Shown: positions 10,200-22,260 of the stretch, piece after piece
Layout of the letters: the number at the start of each line of letters is the position of its first letter
Numbering within the stretch: position 1 is the stretch's first letter
Assembly: GCF_004798865.1 (NCBI RefSeq)
Contig: NW_025335269.1
Coordinates: 19,460,616-19,524,615, forward strand
Source of the DNA: Varanus komodoensis
Lineage: Eukaryota > Chordata > Lepidosauria > Squamata > Varanidae
Direction of reading: 5' to 3'
Length of the DNA stretch: 64,000 nt
Position numbers and translations under genes: made by a program
Notes under the pieces: model-generated
The model's database searches: none
What the model saw: only the letters and a program-made list of their open reading frames with translations
Told to the model about the DNA's origin: nothing

Positions 10200-12775
10200 C
10201 CTAAATGTAGAAAGAGAACGAGTCAGAAGGGTCCTCCTGGGCCATCTAGTCTGACCTCCGGCTCTAGTCAGCTCTGTTCATGACATGCCTACTATGTGCA
10301 TGTCTAGCCTATCCTTCAACACCCTCACCGATGGGACCTCAACCGCCTCCCATGGAAGCCATTCCACACCCTTGGGGTCCTAACTGTCAGGGAGTACTTC
10401 CTGACATCCAAATTGAACTTTGGTTCTTTGAGCTTGCCCTCCTCTGCCCTTGAGCTTGCCCTCCTCTGCAGGGGAGAACAGGTATCTACCCACCTCTGTG
10501 TGACACCCCCTTACATACCTATCTGATTGCCAACAGCTCCCCTTGGAGTCTCCTCTTCTCCAGGCTGGAAAGACCCAGATCCTTCAGTCTCGCTTCATAT
10601 GACCATCCTTGTGGCCCTATGCTGTACTGACTCTAACCTTGCTATATCCTTCCTATAATCAGGGGTTTGAGAACTGAACACAATACTCTAGTTCAGGCAC
10701 ACCAGAGTCATATAAAGTGGTAGTAATACCTCTCTCGTTCTAGAAGCCACACTTCTGGCTATGCAGCCAAGGGTGGCATTCGTCCTCTTGACTGCCACAT
10801 CACACTGCCGACTCATGTTTAGCCTGCAGTCAACCAGTACCCCAAGATCCTTTTCACAAGTGCTGCTCTCCAGCTACTTGTCCCCCTAACCTGTAGTTAT
10901 GACACCCATTCCTATGCCCAAAGTGCAAGACCTTGCACTTATCCACATTGAACACCATCTTGTTGTCACCTGCCCACTTCCATATTCTGTCCAGTTCCTT
11001 CTGTATCTGGAGTACCAGCTCCTCAGTTGTGGCCACTGCCCTGGTTTTAGTATCTTCTGCAAATTTGTTCAGCAGACTGTTCACCCCTGCTTCCATGTCG
11101 TTGATGAAAAGATAAAACAGTATCGACCCCAGGACAGAGCCCTGGGGGACCCTCCTTGTCACTGGCCACCATCCTGATGATTCCCCACTAATGGTTACCC
11201 TCTGCTTTCGGTCAGTCAACCATGCCCTAATCCATTTGACAGTGCATTGGTCTATCTCAAAACTCCTCAGTTTATCAACCAGGATACCATGGGGCACTCG
11301 GTCAAAGGCTTTGCTGAAATCCAGGTAAACCACATCCACTGCATCCCCTCCATCTAGCCACCTTGAAACCTTGTCACAGAATTTTACAAGGTTTGTCTGG
11401 CAGTAACTGTTTTTGCGGAAGCCGTGTTGCATGGCTGCCAGCCTCCCTTCCCTATGTAGGGTTACTAGATCTCTCACTATTATGAATCTTTCCATTGTTT
11501 TTCCTACAATGGACATAAGGCTAACTGGTCTGTAATTCCCCATGTCCCCTCTACTACTCTTTCTGAAAATTGGGACCACTTACAGCACCCTCCAGTCCTC
11601 TGGAACGTCACCCGTTCTCCATGAGGCCTCAAATATGGAGGCCTGTGGGTGTGAGGGAACCCTCGCCAACTCTCAAAGTACTCTTGGGTGTAGCCCGTAA
11701 GGACCTGGCACCTTATAACATCCAGTGCCCTGAGGAGCTCCTCGACTTCTAAGGGGGTTACATTAATCTGTGCCCCTAAGTCCCAGGCCTCATCTGATCT
11801 CCCATGCAGATCTCCCCCGTCCTGCTTTGGGGAGAACACAAAGGCAAAATAGTCATTTAATTTCTGTGCTTGTTCCCTCACATCAGTCACAGGATCCTTT
11901 TCCTCCTTATTAAGCAGTCCTACTAACTGTCTCCCCTTCCTCTTACTATTTACATGTTGATAGAAGCCCTTTTTGTTGCTCTCGATATTCTTTGCAAGTC
12001 TCAGCTCATAATCAAACTTAGCCTTACGAAGAATCCTTCTGCAATGGGCCTCCTCCTCCCAGTATACACTTTCGTCTATTTGCCCCAGTGCCCTTTTCCT
12101 ACAGAGGTCCCTCTTGCATCTAATCCCTCTTACCACCTCCTTTTGCATCCATGGCGGCACTCTTCCTTGCCTCCCCACCTTACTAACTAGAGGTATCATC
12201 AAGTCTTGCGCCTCCAAACCCTCCCTTTTAAGTGCCATCCACCCCTCCTCAACTCCCTTGCCTTCTAGTAACCTATCCCAGGAGACTTTCCCCAGTCTGT
12301 CCTTCAGTTGGCCCCCTTGAAGTCCCAGCTACTAGTACTCAACCTGCTGCACGTCCCCATTCCCCTGATCTCAAAGCAAAGGATGGAGTGATCAGTCACC
12401 TCCAGAACTCCCCTAATCTGCACCCCATCTATCAACTCCTCCCTGTTGGTCAAAACCAACCCAAGGATATCCGCCCCCACTTCATCACCTCCTGGACCCT
12501 CTGTGTGAAAAACCCTCCCTCTATAGCATCTAGAAAGCGAAATGACCTGGCTGTCACCGCTGAATGAGTCTCCCAACTAATATCTGGGAGACTGAAATCA
12601 CCCATAATTACTCTGTCTCTCCCCCAAGATATCCTTTGAATCTGATCTGTCAGGACATCGTCCAGGGTCTCAAGTTGACCTGGAGGGTGATAACATACCC
12701 CCACTGTCAGGTCCCTTTCCCTGTCTAAACCCCTTAGTTTTAACCAGAATGCCTCCACCAGATTTCTATCTGCGC
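10200..12775 (-). mobile_element. CR1 LINE, 5'-truncated, with endonuclease part and reverse transcriptase
   Basis: The longest LINE copy in the window, about 2.6 kb on the minus strand. Reading from 12775 down: the C-terminal part of the apurinic endonuclease domain ('VGVCYHPPGQ', 'IMGDFSLPDISWE') at 12758-12304; a linker with 'WMQKEVVRGIRCKRDL' at about 12240-11750; the reverse transcriptase at 11579-10854 with 'NYRPVSL', motif A 'YLDFSKAFDRVPH' and motif B 'RVPQGSVLGSILF'. The catalytic motif, normally F/YADD, reads FAED here. The 3' C-terminal region and tail run to about 10200. The frame is broken in several places. A short duplication (GAGCTTGCCCTCCTCTGC twice) lies at 10430-10470. It is dead but not ancient. 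Confidence 0.9.
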
Positions 12776-13019
12776 TGCATTCTGTCTTATTGCATCAGCC
12801 ATGCAAACATGCAAAGCCATGCAAAAGAGGCAAAATAATGTTTATTATTGATATTAAATAATGCTTACTATTTTGATACTTCAAGTTAAGGAATCTATAT
12901 TGGTTGTTGTTAAAGAGCTGTACCACATGTGGAGTCCTGGGGGCTGCATTGGGTCCTTTCTTGGGTGGTGGGTAGGCTACACAGATATTTACATACAACA
13001 CATATACTTACCCACATTG
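12776..13019. other. Spacer between two LINE fragments
   Basis: AT-rich sequence with no recognisable family. Confidence 0.35.
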
Positions 13020-14240
13020 TGCTTGTCTTAAGTTTAAGATGAATTATTAGCTATAAATATACTTCTATATTTATTTTCTATGTACGCCCAGTACTAGTAC
13101 TCAAGGAAACTTGGAACATTTAAAACCTATACAGTTAAGACACAAGTAGAAATATGCAAAAGTTAAAATATAATTCAATCAGTAAAAAATTAAAATTATA
13201 CAAAATGCCAGAATTGAAAAGCTAAAATATGTACAATAGAATTAGTCCAATGTAGTCTCACAGGTCTGCTGGAACAAAATTTTTTGCCTGTTTCTGAAAG
13301 CACAACAGGGACAGTGCCAATTTGACTCCCTCAGAAGGGAGTTCTAGAGTCACCAAGAGGGCCATTCCCTGGGTTCCCACCAAGCTTGTTCTGAAGCTGT
13401 TGGGACTAAGAGAAGGGCCTCCCCAGAAGATCTTAGGGTATAGACAGGCTCATAAGGGAGAATATGGGCTTTCAGATAGACTGGACCCAAGCCATATAGG
13501 CCATAAGCAGTGCTCTGAATTGTGTCAGAAAGAGATTGATCACCAGTGAAGCCTTTTCATCAGAAATGTTGTTTGTGGCCAGCCTCAGTCAACAAACAAT
13601 CTGGCAGCAGTTCTCTGAACCAGCTGGAGTTTCTGAATGCTCTTCAAAGGCAAGCCATGTAGAGCACATTATTAGTAATCCAAATGGATTAAAGGCATGT
13701 GTTACTGTTGCATAGCTGGACATCTCTAGCAAGAGCTGCAGCTGATGTGCTTGATTTACAGCATACTGGTGATCCTGAAGCCCAAAACTCTGGATGACCA
13801 GTCCCAGTGGTTTCATTTAGATGTTAAATAGTATGGGAGATAAGACAGAACCCTAAAGAACCCTACAGATCAATGGCCATAGATTTCAACAAAAGTCCTT
13901 CGGGGGCTGCCCCTCCAGGAAAGAATGGAAAGTAAGATAGTGCCTTCAACTCGTATCTCACAAGGCAGCCTAGAGGGATACCATGGTCAATGGTATCAAA
14001 AGCTGCTGAAAAGTCCAGCAGAACCAACAGGGACTCCGTTTCCCTGTCTAGTTCCTGGAGTATGCCATCTACCAAAGCAACCAAGGCTGTTTCTGTCTCA
14101 TAAGTAGCTCTGAAGAAAGACTGAAAGGAGTAAGTTGTTTCATCTGAGAGCAGGGCTGCTGGACCTGAGTGTGCAAAGAGGCCAGTTAGGAACGCCACAG
14201 GGGAGATCACACTCCAGCAAGGTGGCAGCACCACCAGATG
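13020..14240 (-). mobile_element. L2-clade-like LINE, 3' part with reverse transcriptase remnant
   Basis: Minus-strand translation of 14234-13863 contains 'ALVDGILQELDRETESLLVL' followed by 'LDFSAAFDTIDHGI', the motif A block characteristic of L2-type elements ('LLDLSAAFDTIDH'). Downstream on that strand (13860-13020) is 3' UTR-like sequence with an AT-rich tail. The catalytic YADD region is missing, so an internal deletion joins the early RT to the 3' end. Confidence 0.75.
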
Positions 14241-15729
14241 AAGACAACCTGTGTTTCATTTCCGTGGGAGTTCTCTGTCAGTGGAGAAGATCCCCCTATA
14301 CCTACTCTATGCAGATGAACTACTCCCACTCACATGTTGAAGAAGGTTGCCAGTTGCACAGCCTTTGTCCTGTGAGCATTTGCAGACTTCCTGTCAGCTT
14401 AGCTTGCATACTAAGACTGCTAGAAGGATACTAGAAGGATGAATTCTACTAGGTTTCCCAAATCTAGCTAGTCATTAGTCCGTATAAAATTGCCATGGAT
14501 CCAATACTTTTGCCCCTACTAATATGTTCTGAGGATTAGGTTCAAAAATAGGTCCAGATGAAGTTCCAGGTGAAAGTAGATTGTGTGTATGTGTTGGGAA
14601 GGCAATTAGTACCCATTCTTGAGAAGACCCAGAAAATAGTAAGTCACACCTATCTGTGATAATAATGAAGTAGTCTGTGTCTGCTATATCTCAGATATTG
14701 TTCTTTTGCAAGATGGAGTCTATGCCTGTTGTAAATCAGCATCAGAGCAAGCATATAAGATAAGCATGTGTCAACTGGTCCATCTGTGGGTGTTCTGATC
14801 AGCACTTATAGTAACTGCATAGGTTTCTATTTCTCTCGGTATTACCAAAAGATGTTATATAAGCAAGGAGCATTTTGGGGTGGGGGGCAGAAACACTTCT
14901 TGCTTTCAGGGAATGCTCTGCTGATTGCACTTCCATTGCAGAGTTTGGGGCTCCTCTTTCCATGAAGTGGGTGGATGGAGATGGCTATGCATAGGAGCAG
15001 GATCGTTTTGCACTTATGGAATATTTTGGGAATGATGTCCACTGCCTCCCATTGTCTTTCCTCCAACAAATAGAGCTGTTCCTGGCTTTTATTAATGAGA
15101 AAAAAATTCTCCTTTCTCCCTGATAGCATGAAGAATGCTTTTTGGAGGTTTCCAAGCATCTCTTCCAAGGGATGTCTGGGACTGGGGAAAGGCAGCTGCT
15201 TTCTTTCTTCAACCAGGAAGTCCTCTCATTTTGCCTGCATCTTTATCCCTTCTCCCACAAATAATCCAAGTGTGCCTTTTTTGACCCCCTATCTTTGTAC
15301 AATTTGTATCTCTTTCCCCATTGCATTGCACTGTAAATGTGTCCTCTTTTCATCGCTGTTAAGTTTATCTGATTTATACAACACGTTTCTACCCTAAAAA
15401 TAGCATTCAAAGCACTCAAAAAAGGCCTTGCTTTCCAGCTTGGATCTTCAAGCACTTTTTTCCTCTTCTGCATATCCATGCAAAACTGAGGCAATACAAC
15501 TCCAATGGTAAATGGTGTTAGAGAAGTGCATACAGAGCCAAAACTACTCTTCCTGAGTTTTGTAGTCTTTTGTTCTCTCTCCTTCATCTACACATCAGTG
15601 GATTCAACTTTTGCCAAAACACACACACACACACACGTATTTACACAATTTTTCTCATATTAGAAGGGAAGGGCAAGGACTTGCATTTGGGGCATAGGAA
15701 TGGGTGTCATAAGTACAGGATAGGGGACA
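14241..15729. other. Intergenic, nothing recognised
   Basis: No exon or repeat family recognised apart from a short (AC)n run at 15617-15636. Overlapping open frames at 14842-15587 have no domain. Confidence 0.4.
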
Positions 15730-16400
15730 AGTAGCTGGAAAGCAGCACTTTTGAAAGGGATCGCAGGGTACTGGTTTAAACATGAGTCATCAGTGTGATG
15801 TGGCAGTCAAGAGTGCAAATGCCACCCTTGATTGCATACCCAGAAGTGTGGCTTCTAGATTCAGAAAAGTATTACTTCTACTGTATACTACTCTGGTGTG
15901 CCCACAACTGGAGTATTGTGTTCAGTTTTGGGCCCCTCATTACAGGAAGGATATAGCCAGGTTGGAATCAGTGCAGCATAAGGCCACAAGGATGGTGGCC
16001 AGATTGCATGGGAAGTCATACGAGGCAAGCCTGAGGGAACTGAGTCTTTCCAGCCTGGAGAATAGGAGACTCTGAAGGGATCTGTTGGTGACATATAGCT
16101 ACATGAGAGGGTGACATGTGGAGGTGGGTAGAGACCTGTTCTCCCCTGCAGAGGAGGGCAGGACACATTCCCATGAAGCAAAGCTCAGGGAACCAAGGTT
16201 CAATTTGGATGTCAGAAAGTACTTCCTGACAGTTAGGACCCCTAGGGTATGGCATGGTCTTCTACAGGAGGTGGTTGAAGCCCCACTGGTGAGGGTGTTC
16301 AAGGACATGCACCTGGTAGACATGTCATGAGCAGAGCCAGCTGGACTAGGGTCAGACTAGATGGCCCGGAAGGCCCCTTCTCTCTCACTCTGTTTCTATG
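15730..16400 (+). mobile_element. CR1 LINE, 3' end
   Basis: Plus-strand translation gives the CR1 ORF2 C-terminus: 'TTLVCPQLEYCVQFWAPHYR', 'KDIARLESVQHKATRMV', 'LRELSLSSLENRRL', 'LFSPAEEGRT', 'RKYFLTVRTPRVWHGLLQEV'. The tail ends with AGATGGCCCGGAAGGCCCCT and a TTTCTATGTTTC end at about 16395. It is truncated just before the C-terminal region, with few breaks. Confidence 0.9.
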
Positions 16401-17370
16401 TTTCTTCTGAGATATTTCATTGCATCATCACTCATCACATGCCTCCACATAAAGAGACAGCATTGTGGTGATTATGCATAGTCTTCCCTGGGAAACATTT
16501 GAAAAGCCAAATATTTACTAGTTACAAGGCAGTCATACTTATTCAAGGGTCAAAGTCCCCCTATACTTTCACTTTACTTTCTTGTTGATTTTTATAATTC
16601 CAAAATACTTTGGCATTAATTTCACTGTTTTCTGGCTCTTGTCTTGTTCCATATCTTTAATTGCACCAAAATTCTCCCAATGCAGAAAAAAAAAAACCTG
16701 TGCTACAGCCAACGTCACACATAGTGGCTTGTTCTTTTTTCCAAACAAGTCACCCTGAGAATGTATTGTAAGGCTTGTTTTACCTTTATTGTTGTGTTGT
16801 TTGATCATGGGCAAACATGGGTAAAGTCTAGCAGTAAGTTAGGCACAAGTCAAGAATAGCAACAAATGCACACTTTGCTGCTCTTAGCGATACTGCCTGT
16901 GCTGCTGCTGAGGACAGCCCCTTTCAAAGTGTCCAAGTGGTACATTGAAGGGGCTGTTGTTAGTGGGCCGCCCCCTTTTAAAAGATTTTTTTGTACCCCA
17001 CGTGTGTTCAAATAGATTTGCTACTGTTTTCATAGTTAGACTTGTGCCGAAGTGGAAATGCATGGATCTCCAAAAGGGAGGCAACACCTGAGGGGTGAGG
17101 GGTACTTCCTGTCACAATGCTACCAGATACCCACTCTGTGCATTGATCTGAAGAGGGTCCAGATAAAATTTTCCTATATTTTGCTTCCTTCTTGACAGCT
17201 GCCACGGAAACACAAAGACAGAAGGGATTTTAGCTTACAAAAACAGGATGGTGAGTTTTATATCCCATTTGTAGCAAGATCCCCATCTTGTATTGTATTG
17301 TATCCTGAATGACCCCAGGATAAAGTACATTTTACATTTTTTCTTGATACTCCAGAAAATTTTCAAAGTG
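16401..17370. other. Intergenic, nothing recognised
   Basis: No exon or family recognised. A poly-A run lies near 16686-16697. Confidence 0.35.
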
Positions 17371-17690
17371 CATTTCACTCCCATTTGACAGCCAGTTCAG
17401 TCCCCTTTAAAACAGAGTTTTGACAAAGCAATGAATGTTTTTTGACAGGGACACATAGCCATGAAGAGTGGGAAAGGCTTGTGAAGCAGCTGTGGGGAGG
17501 CAGGCAAGTGAGCTCCCAGTAATTTCTGTAGGATGACCAAGGGTGAGAAAGGAGGAGGGAGTATCCGACAGTGTACTGGTCATCTGTTGAGTACACCATG
17601 GGTTGCTTACACAACAAACATCCCATCTTTTGACCTCTTATTGATTGGGTTGTTAGTATGATGTCTGAACACTCCTGTAGAGTTATAGAA
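17371..17690 (-). repeat. Unclassified interspersed repeat, shared with 51120-51440
   Basis: The stretch around 17578-17680 (CATCTGTTGAGTACACCATG, then CTCTTATTGA and TTAGTATGATGTCTGAA) recurs with changes around 51298-51390 (CATCTGTTGGGCATATCATG, CTCTTATTCA, TTAGTATGATGTATGAA). Similarity is clearest over 100 to 150 bp. I cannot name the family; orientation is arbitrary. Confidence 0.5.
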
Positions 17691-17825
17691 TCTCCATATA
17701 TTTCCTGTATGTATCTGAACAGATCAGCCTGCCTTTATTGTCAAGGGTCATAGACAAGTCAGGAATATGTCATTAATTGTTCATGTGCTGGTCAAAAAGA
17801 AGAGACACAAATTATACATATATAT

Positions 17826-18170
17826 AAAGGTAAAGGTTTCCCCTTGACATTAAGTCTAGTCATGCCTGACTCTAGGGGGCAGTGCTCATCTCCGTTTTCT
17901 AGCCGAGGGAGCCAGCGTTTGTCCGCAGACAGTCGCCGTGGTCATGTGGCTGGCATGGCTAAACACCGAAGTACACGGAACGCTGTTACCTGCCCACTGA
18001 AGTGGTAACTTTTTATCTACTTGTATTTGCATGCTTTCGAACTGCAAGGTTGGTAGGAGCTGGGATGGAGCAACGGGAACTCACCCCATTGTGTAGATTC
18101 GAACCAGCGACCTTTCAGTCAACCAGCCCAGCACCACAGAGGTTTAAACCACTGCACCACCTGCAGTCCC
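17826..18170 (-). mobile_element. Sauria SINE, copy 2
   Basis: Minus-strand element with a clean tRNA-like head. Box A (TGGTGCAGTGGTTTAAAC) is near 18145-18165 and box B (GGTTCGAATC) near 18097-18106. The body includes TGTGTACTTCGGTGTTTAGC and the end shows two ACCTTT units at 17826-17838. It is better preserved than copy 1: box B is perfect. A (CA)n run follows the head. Confidence 0.88.
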
Positions 18171-18171
18171 T

Positions 18172-18194
18172 ACATACACACACACACACACACC
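18172..18194. repeat. (CA)n microsatellite
   Basis: About ten CA units directly beside the head of the Sauria SINE. Confidence 0.9.
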
Positions 18195-20703
18195 TTGGTC
18201 TAGGCATACCAGGAGTAAAGTCATTGAAATTAATAGGACTTAAGTCATGATTGACTTGTCTGATTAATCTCAATAGGCCTTCATGAAATATTAATAAGTC
18301 TGAACGCAACATGTGAAGAATCTCATTTTTATAGCTGCCAAGGCCTTCCAAGAAAAGTATATTAGGTCATGACCCCTTTGACTGTTATAGATTAAGCAAA
18401 TTCATATTCCATATAAGGTAATTATGAATTTATTTTAGAGACATCAGCTCAGCTTCTGATAGGTAGAGTTAAGATAATTTAACAGACCCAAGAGAGAAAA
18501 GATATCAGTATCCTGACCAGCAGCACATAAACAGAGCACAAAATCCTCTTCTAATTTGGAAGGAATCACTCTGAAAGAGAAAGCTATTTTTTAAAGTTAT
18601 TTCTGATTCTTTTTTTTTTTTTAAGAGTAAACTTCATGTATGTGGCAGCTTTTGACTGCAGTTCAGAACAGATGTTGTAGTGGAAGGCATGGAATGGGCT
18701 GGGCTTGAACCTGATCACTTTGGGTAAATTGTAATCCTTGGCCAAACCAATCATTATGCTAAGTTGCAACCTATAATAGGATGCTGCTAAATAAAAGGGC
18801 TCGTGCTTCCCGAGACATTTTGCAGAAAATAACATTATGAGCATATCATGGGTATCTTCATAGTTGGTAAGTGTCTTCATGCATTGCTTATGAAAGCTAT
18901 TGAAATTGTTCAGATTTTAGCCATCTTTCATATGTTACAGTTACTGTCTCTTTTTGTAACAATAGTCTTTGCACTGTAATAATATTTTTGTTGATTCAGA
19001 AATGTTAACATGTTTAGCCTTTCTGGACTGCAGCATGTGTATGAGATTTTTAAATGCATTGCAGTCTTGTCCTCCCAATCAGAGAGTGATAAAAAATGTA
19101 GTGACTACTTGGATATATGTATCCCCTTTGCATACCTTAACATTTCATTTATTTTTTTGTTGAATAAGGGTAAGCACACAAGGTAAGTCCCTATCACTAG
19201 CAATTTCTTAGCCACTGCAATGTGTTTTTCTTTTACTCCATTATGGTCAGAAAGTTTAGGAGGGCCAGAATTTCCAATGAAATTTGAATGAATAGAATAC
19301 CGATTCAGAGGAATAGAATTAAGATTCACAGCATGTACTGAAAAAAGTCAAGTGCACCTTAAGTATATTAGAAGAGAAATGCTTTCCCGGATATTTAATA
19401 TTCTTGAGAGTATTAGTGCATATTGATACCTTTCACAGAGAAAACAGTTTGTCAGTACAATTGGAACACTGGGTTGAATGGATGTCTGAAGGACTCCTAC
19501 AAGATGTACCATAGGGGATATGGGCGAAACACTCACATACCAAGCAGCTTCCCACCACTTCAGTTCACATTGCTAGACTTCTGTGTTTCCTTAAAGGAAA
19601 ACTATTTTTCACACATCAATTTTAACTGACTTATAAACTGAGAATTAAAATGAGACTGCAATCCTATGCATATCTACTTGAAAATATTGAAGTAAGTCAG
19701 TGGGACTTAACTGAGAGTAAACATGTATCGGATTGTGTTGTTAAAAGAGAAACATATGATTTCTCTTTCAGAAATATAAGAAACAAAGCTGTGTTCCCAT
19801 AAAATGCAATGTTGCCCTTTTTGTGCCTCCTCAGTACTTTTGTTTTCATTTAGCATGACTTACTCCCAGATAAGTTTGTAAACAGTTGCAACCAAAATAA
19901 AATTACAGAGACCAGATAAGGGACTTATCAAAAAAGAGAGTGTGGGAACATTTCTCACTGTGTAAGATTATCCTGATTGTATGGATTATACAGACTGCAA
20001 TTAATTTACTGTCTTCTCTGCAAATCCCATGCCTGGATTTTTGTTGTTAGGGTAAACCCACATTTAAGGCAGGTATTTGATCCATAACTGACAAGCAGCA
20101 GCTAAACTGTGTAACTAGCATTTGGAAAGATCCTAAAATTCCAGAAGCAAAAGCTTGCAAATACAAATTTGAGACATTGCACTTTGCTTGTCACTGTTCT
20201 CAGGCATTCCTGACATGGGATCTGTCCCTGTGAATTCCTGTGCTTCACTTAACATGATAGCTGTACAGAAAGAGTTGTTGGTGGAATGTATACAACTCAC
20301 TGTTTGGTGTCAAAGCATATCTGAAAAATGCTGGGTTGAAAAATGGCATTGCTTTATTAGTGGAGATCAGAAGTGTTCTTAAGAGTTTTTCATTTCCAGT
20401 TAATGGTTGATAAGTAAAAGGCAATAAATACTGTATAAGATGGACATGATATAAAGCTTTATATCTAGATGCTTAGAAAAGTTTATACACTTAGGGTTAC
20501 ATAGCAAATATTGAGCAGGGAGTAGTTTTCTAAAAAGTCAGTCATACCCAAATTTAAAGATACACATTTAACTTTATGCTCCTTTTTTGGATGTTTTACA
20601 CTGAAATTCTTGAGGAGTTAAGACTGAGCATGAATTTATCAAATAGTGAATAATGATAATATAATATAAAAACAAGAGATATAAATGATGATGATGATGC
20701 AGA
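18195..20703. other. Intergenic, mostly unclassified
   Basis: AT-rich. Apart from the short repeat at 19653-19743 I see no exon or named element. Open frames at 18584-19629 have no domain. Confidence 0.4.
19653..19743. repeat. Short palindromic interspersed repeat
   Basis: Starts GAGACTGCAATCCTATGCAT and ends with the imperfect inverse ACATGTATCGGATTGTGTTG, with AGTCAGTGGGACTTAACTGA between. Related blocks occur at 39690-39810 and 50756-50857. It behaves like a non-autonomous DNA element found very often in squamate DNA; I do not know its formal name. Confidence 0.6.
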
Positions 20704-21166
20704 CAGAGATACCTCAGACATATTGTGAGTTTGGCTGAGTTAGACCACTGAAATAAAGTGATTATTGCAAAAAAAAAAAAAAAAATGAGTCCCACAAATT
20801 TTTTGGTTTCCCAGTGCATGTGAAGGTTATGTTTACCCCATACTGCAGTATATTAAGTGCACAGTAGCATTATGTCTAAAAAAACTTTTAAGGTCACCAT
20901 CTTATATGGGCCTAGTTTGTGGCACTTGAAAACAAAGTAGTAACATTAAAGATCACTGATCACCATAACAAATAAAATAGTTATGAAAAGGTTTGAAATA
21001 TATCAAGAATTACCAAAACGTGACAGAAACACAGAGTGAGCTGTTGGAAAAATGGCTCTGAAAGACTTGCTTGATGCAGGGTTGCCACAAACCTCCAATT
21101 TGTAAAAAAATGCAATATCTGCAAAGCACAATAAAGTGAAGCACAATAAAACAAGGAAAGCCTTGT
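20704..21166 (-). mobile_element. Internally deleted Tigger1-like DNA transposon
   Basis: Both ends look like the termini of the pogo-superfamily transposon Tigger1, which I know from primate genomes. The left arm (20704-20890) contains CAGAGATACCTC, then ATTTTTTGGTTTCCCAGTGC and AGCATTATGTCTAAAAAAAC. The right arm (20891-21166) contains CATCTTATATGGGCC, GATCACTGATCACCATAACA, GTTGGAAAAATGGC and GGGTTGCCACAAACCTCCAA, ending in AATAAAACAAGG. The two arms join with the whole transposase missing, so this is a MITE-like derivative of about 460 bp. The match is from recall and was not computed. Confidence 0.75.
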
Positions 21167-21417
21167 GTTGTTTTGAGGACTTCAATTTATTTTATCATTC
21201 AGAAGCCTAACAAGTCTGTGTGCCTGTCAGCCAAACTGCTTATTCAGAGTTGGATAAGAAACTTGGAACATGCACACACCCACACCCCTTAATGAAAAGG
21301 GAAAATGGATACAGTGATACCTTGGCTCACAAACTTAATCCGTTCCACAACTCTGGTTGTGATCCAAATTGGTTTTGACCCAAGTCAAATTTCCCCATAA
21401 GATTCAATGTAAGTAAG

Positions 21418-21616
21418 GTTAATCCGTTCTTGCCCTTCCAAATGTGGTTGTGAGCCAGATGTTGGTTGCGAGCCAAGTCAAATTTCCTCATAAGGTTCAA
21501 TGTAAATAAGGTTAATCCGTTCTGGACCCTCCGAATGTGGTTGTGAGCCAGATGTTGGTTGCAAGCCAAGTCAAATTTCCCCATAAGGTTCAATGTAAAT
21601 AAGGTTAATCCGTTCT
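21418..21616. repeat. 93-bp subterminal tandem repeat inside the transposon
   Basis: The phrase GGTTAATCCGTTCT recurs at about 21417, 21510 and 21603, with AATGTGGTTGTGAGCCAGAT between copies. The unit is 93 bp and units are near-identical, so the expansion is recent compared with the element. Confidence 0.85.
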
Positions 21617-21954
21617 GTAACTATTTTTTTTAATCAGAAATTTTGAAACAAAGTGACAAAGAACAACAAAGTAACAAAGTAGTGTACAGTACAGTGGAGA
21701 ACACTAACCTAGGTGGGGAGGAGATTATTGTTTTGAGGGAGAGTTCCCCTCCATAAGGACATTGAGGAGATCTCTTTCAGGGGTTTCCTCTCTTTGTCTC
21801 TTAGCTGCAGGGGCAATTTTGGTGAAAAATCTGTCTATAGTCACTTGTTTTTTCCTGCACTGCATAACCCTCTGGAAATGAGAGACCACGTTATCGTTCA
21901 TCAGATTCAACACTCTGTTCGTTACAGTTATGTTGGGGTGGTGCTTCTCAAAGA

Positions 21955-22260
21955 AACCCTAACATGGGCGCAGTCCTGCAGGAAAGACGGGCACAATCTC
22001 GGCCATCTCCCCGCCCCAAACCAGCACAATCGTGGCCATCTCCCATGTGGGGAGATGGCCAGGATCGCAGTTGCGTTCGTGCAGGGAAGACGTGCGTGAT
22101 CACGGGTGCACTCCTTCAGGAAAGATGGCCGCAGCACAGCACAGCCGTGATCACGCACGTGTTCTCTGCACGAATGGGACTGCAATCGTGGCCATCTCCC
22201 CACTCGGGGTGGGGGGTGGGGAGATGGCTGCGATCTTGGTCACCACCCAAAGTGGAGTTC
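21955..22260. repeat. GC-rich repeated block (GATGGCC / TGATCACG motifs)
   Basis: In contrast to the AT-rich surroundings this stretch is rich in CpG and repeats short phrases in both orientations: CGTGGCCATCTCCC, GGGGAGATGGC, GCGTGATCACGGGTGCACTC and CGTGATCACGCACGTG. It lies in the right arm of the Tigger-type element. Confidence 0.7.

Noticed and set aside
10854-12758. Host gene encoding a reverse transcriptase
   Set aside because: The motifs and tail are those of a CR1 LINE, with several breaks and 5' truncation.
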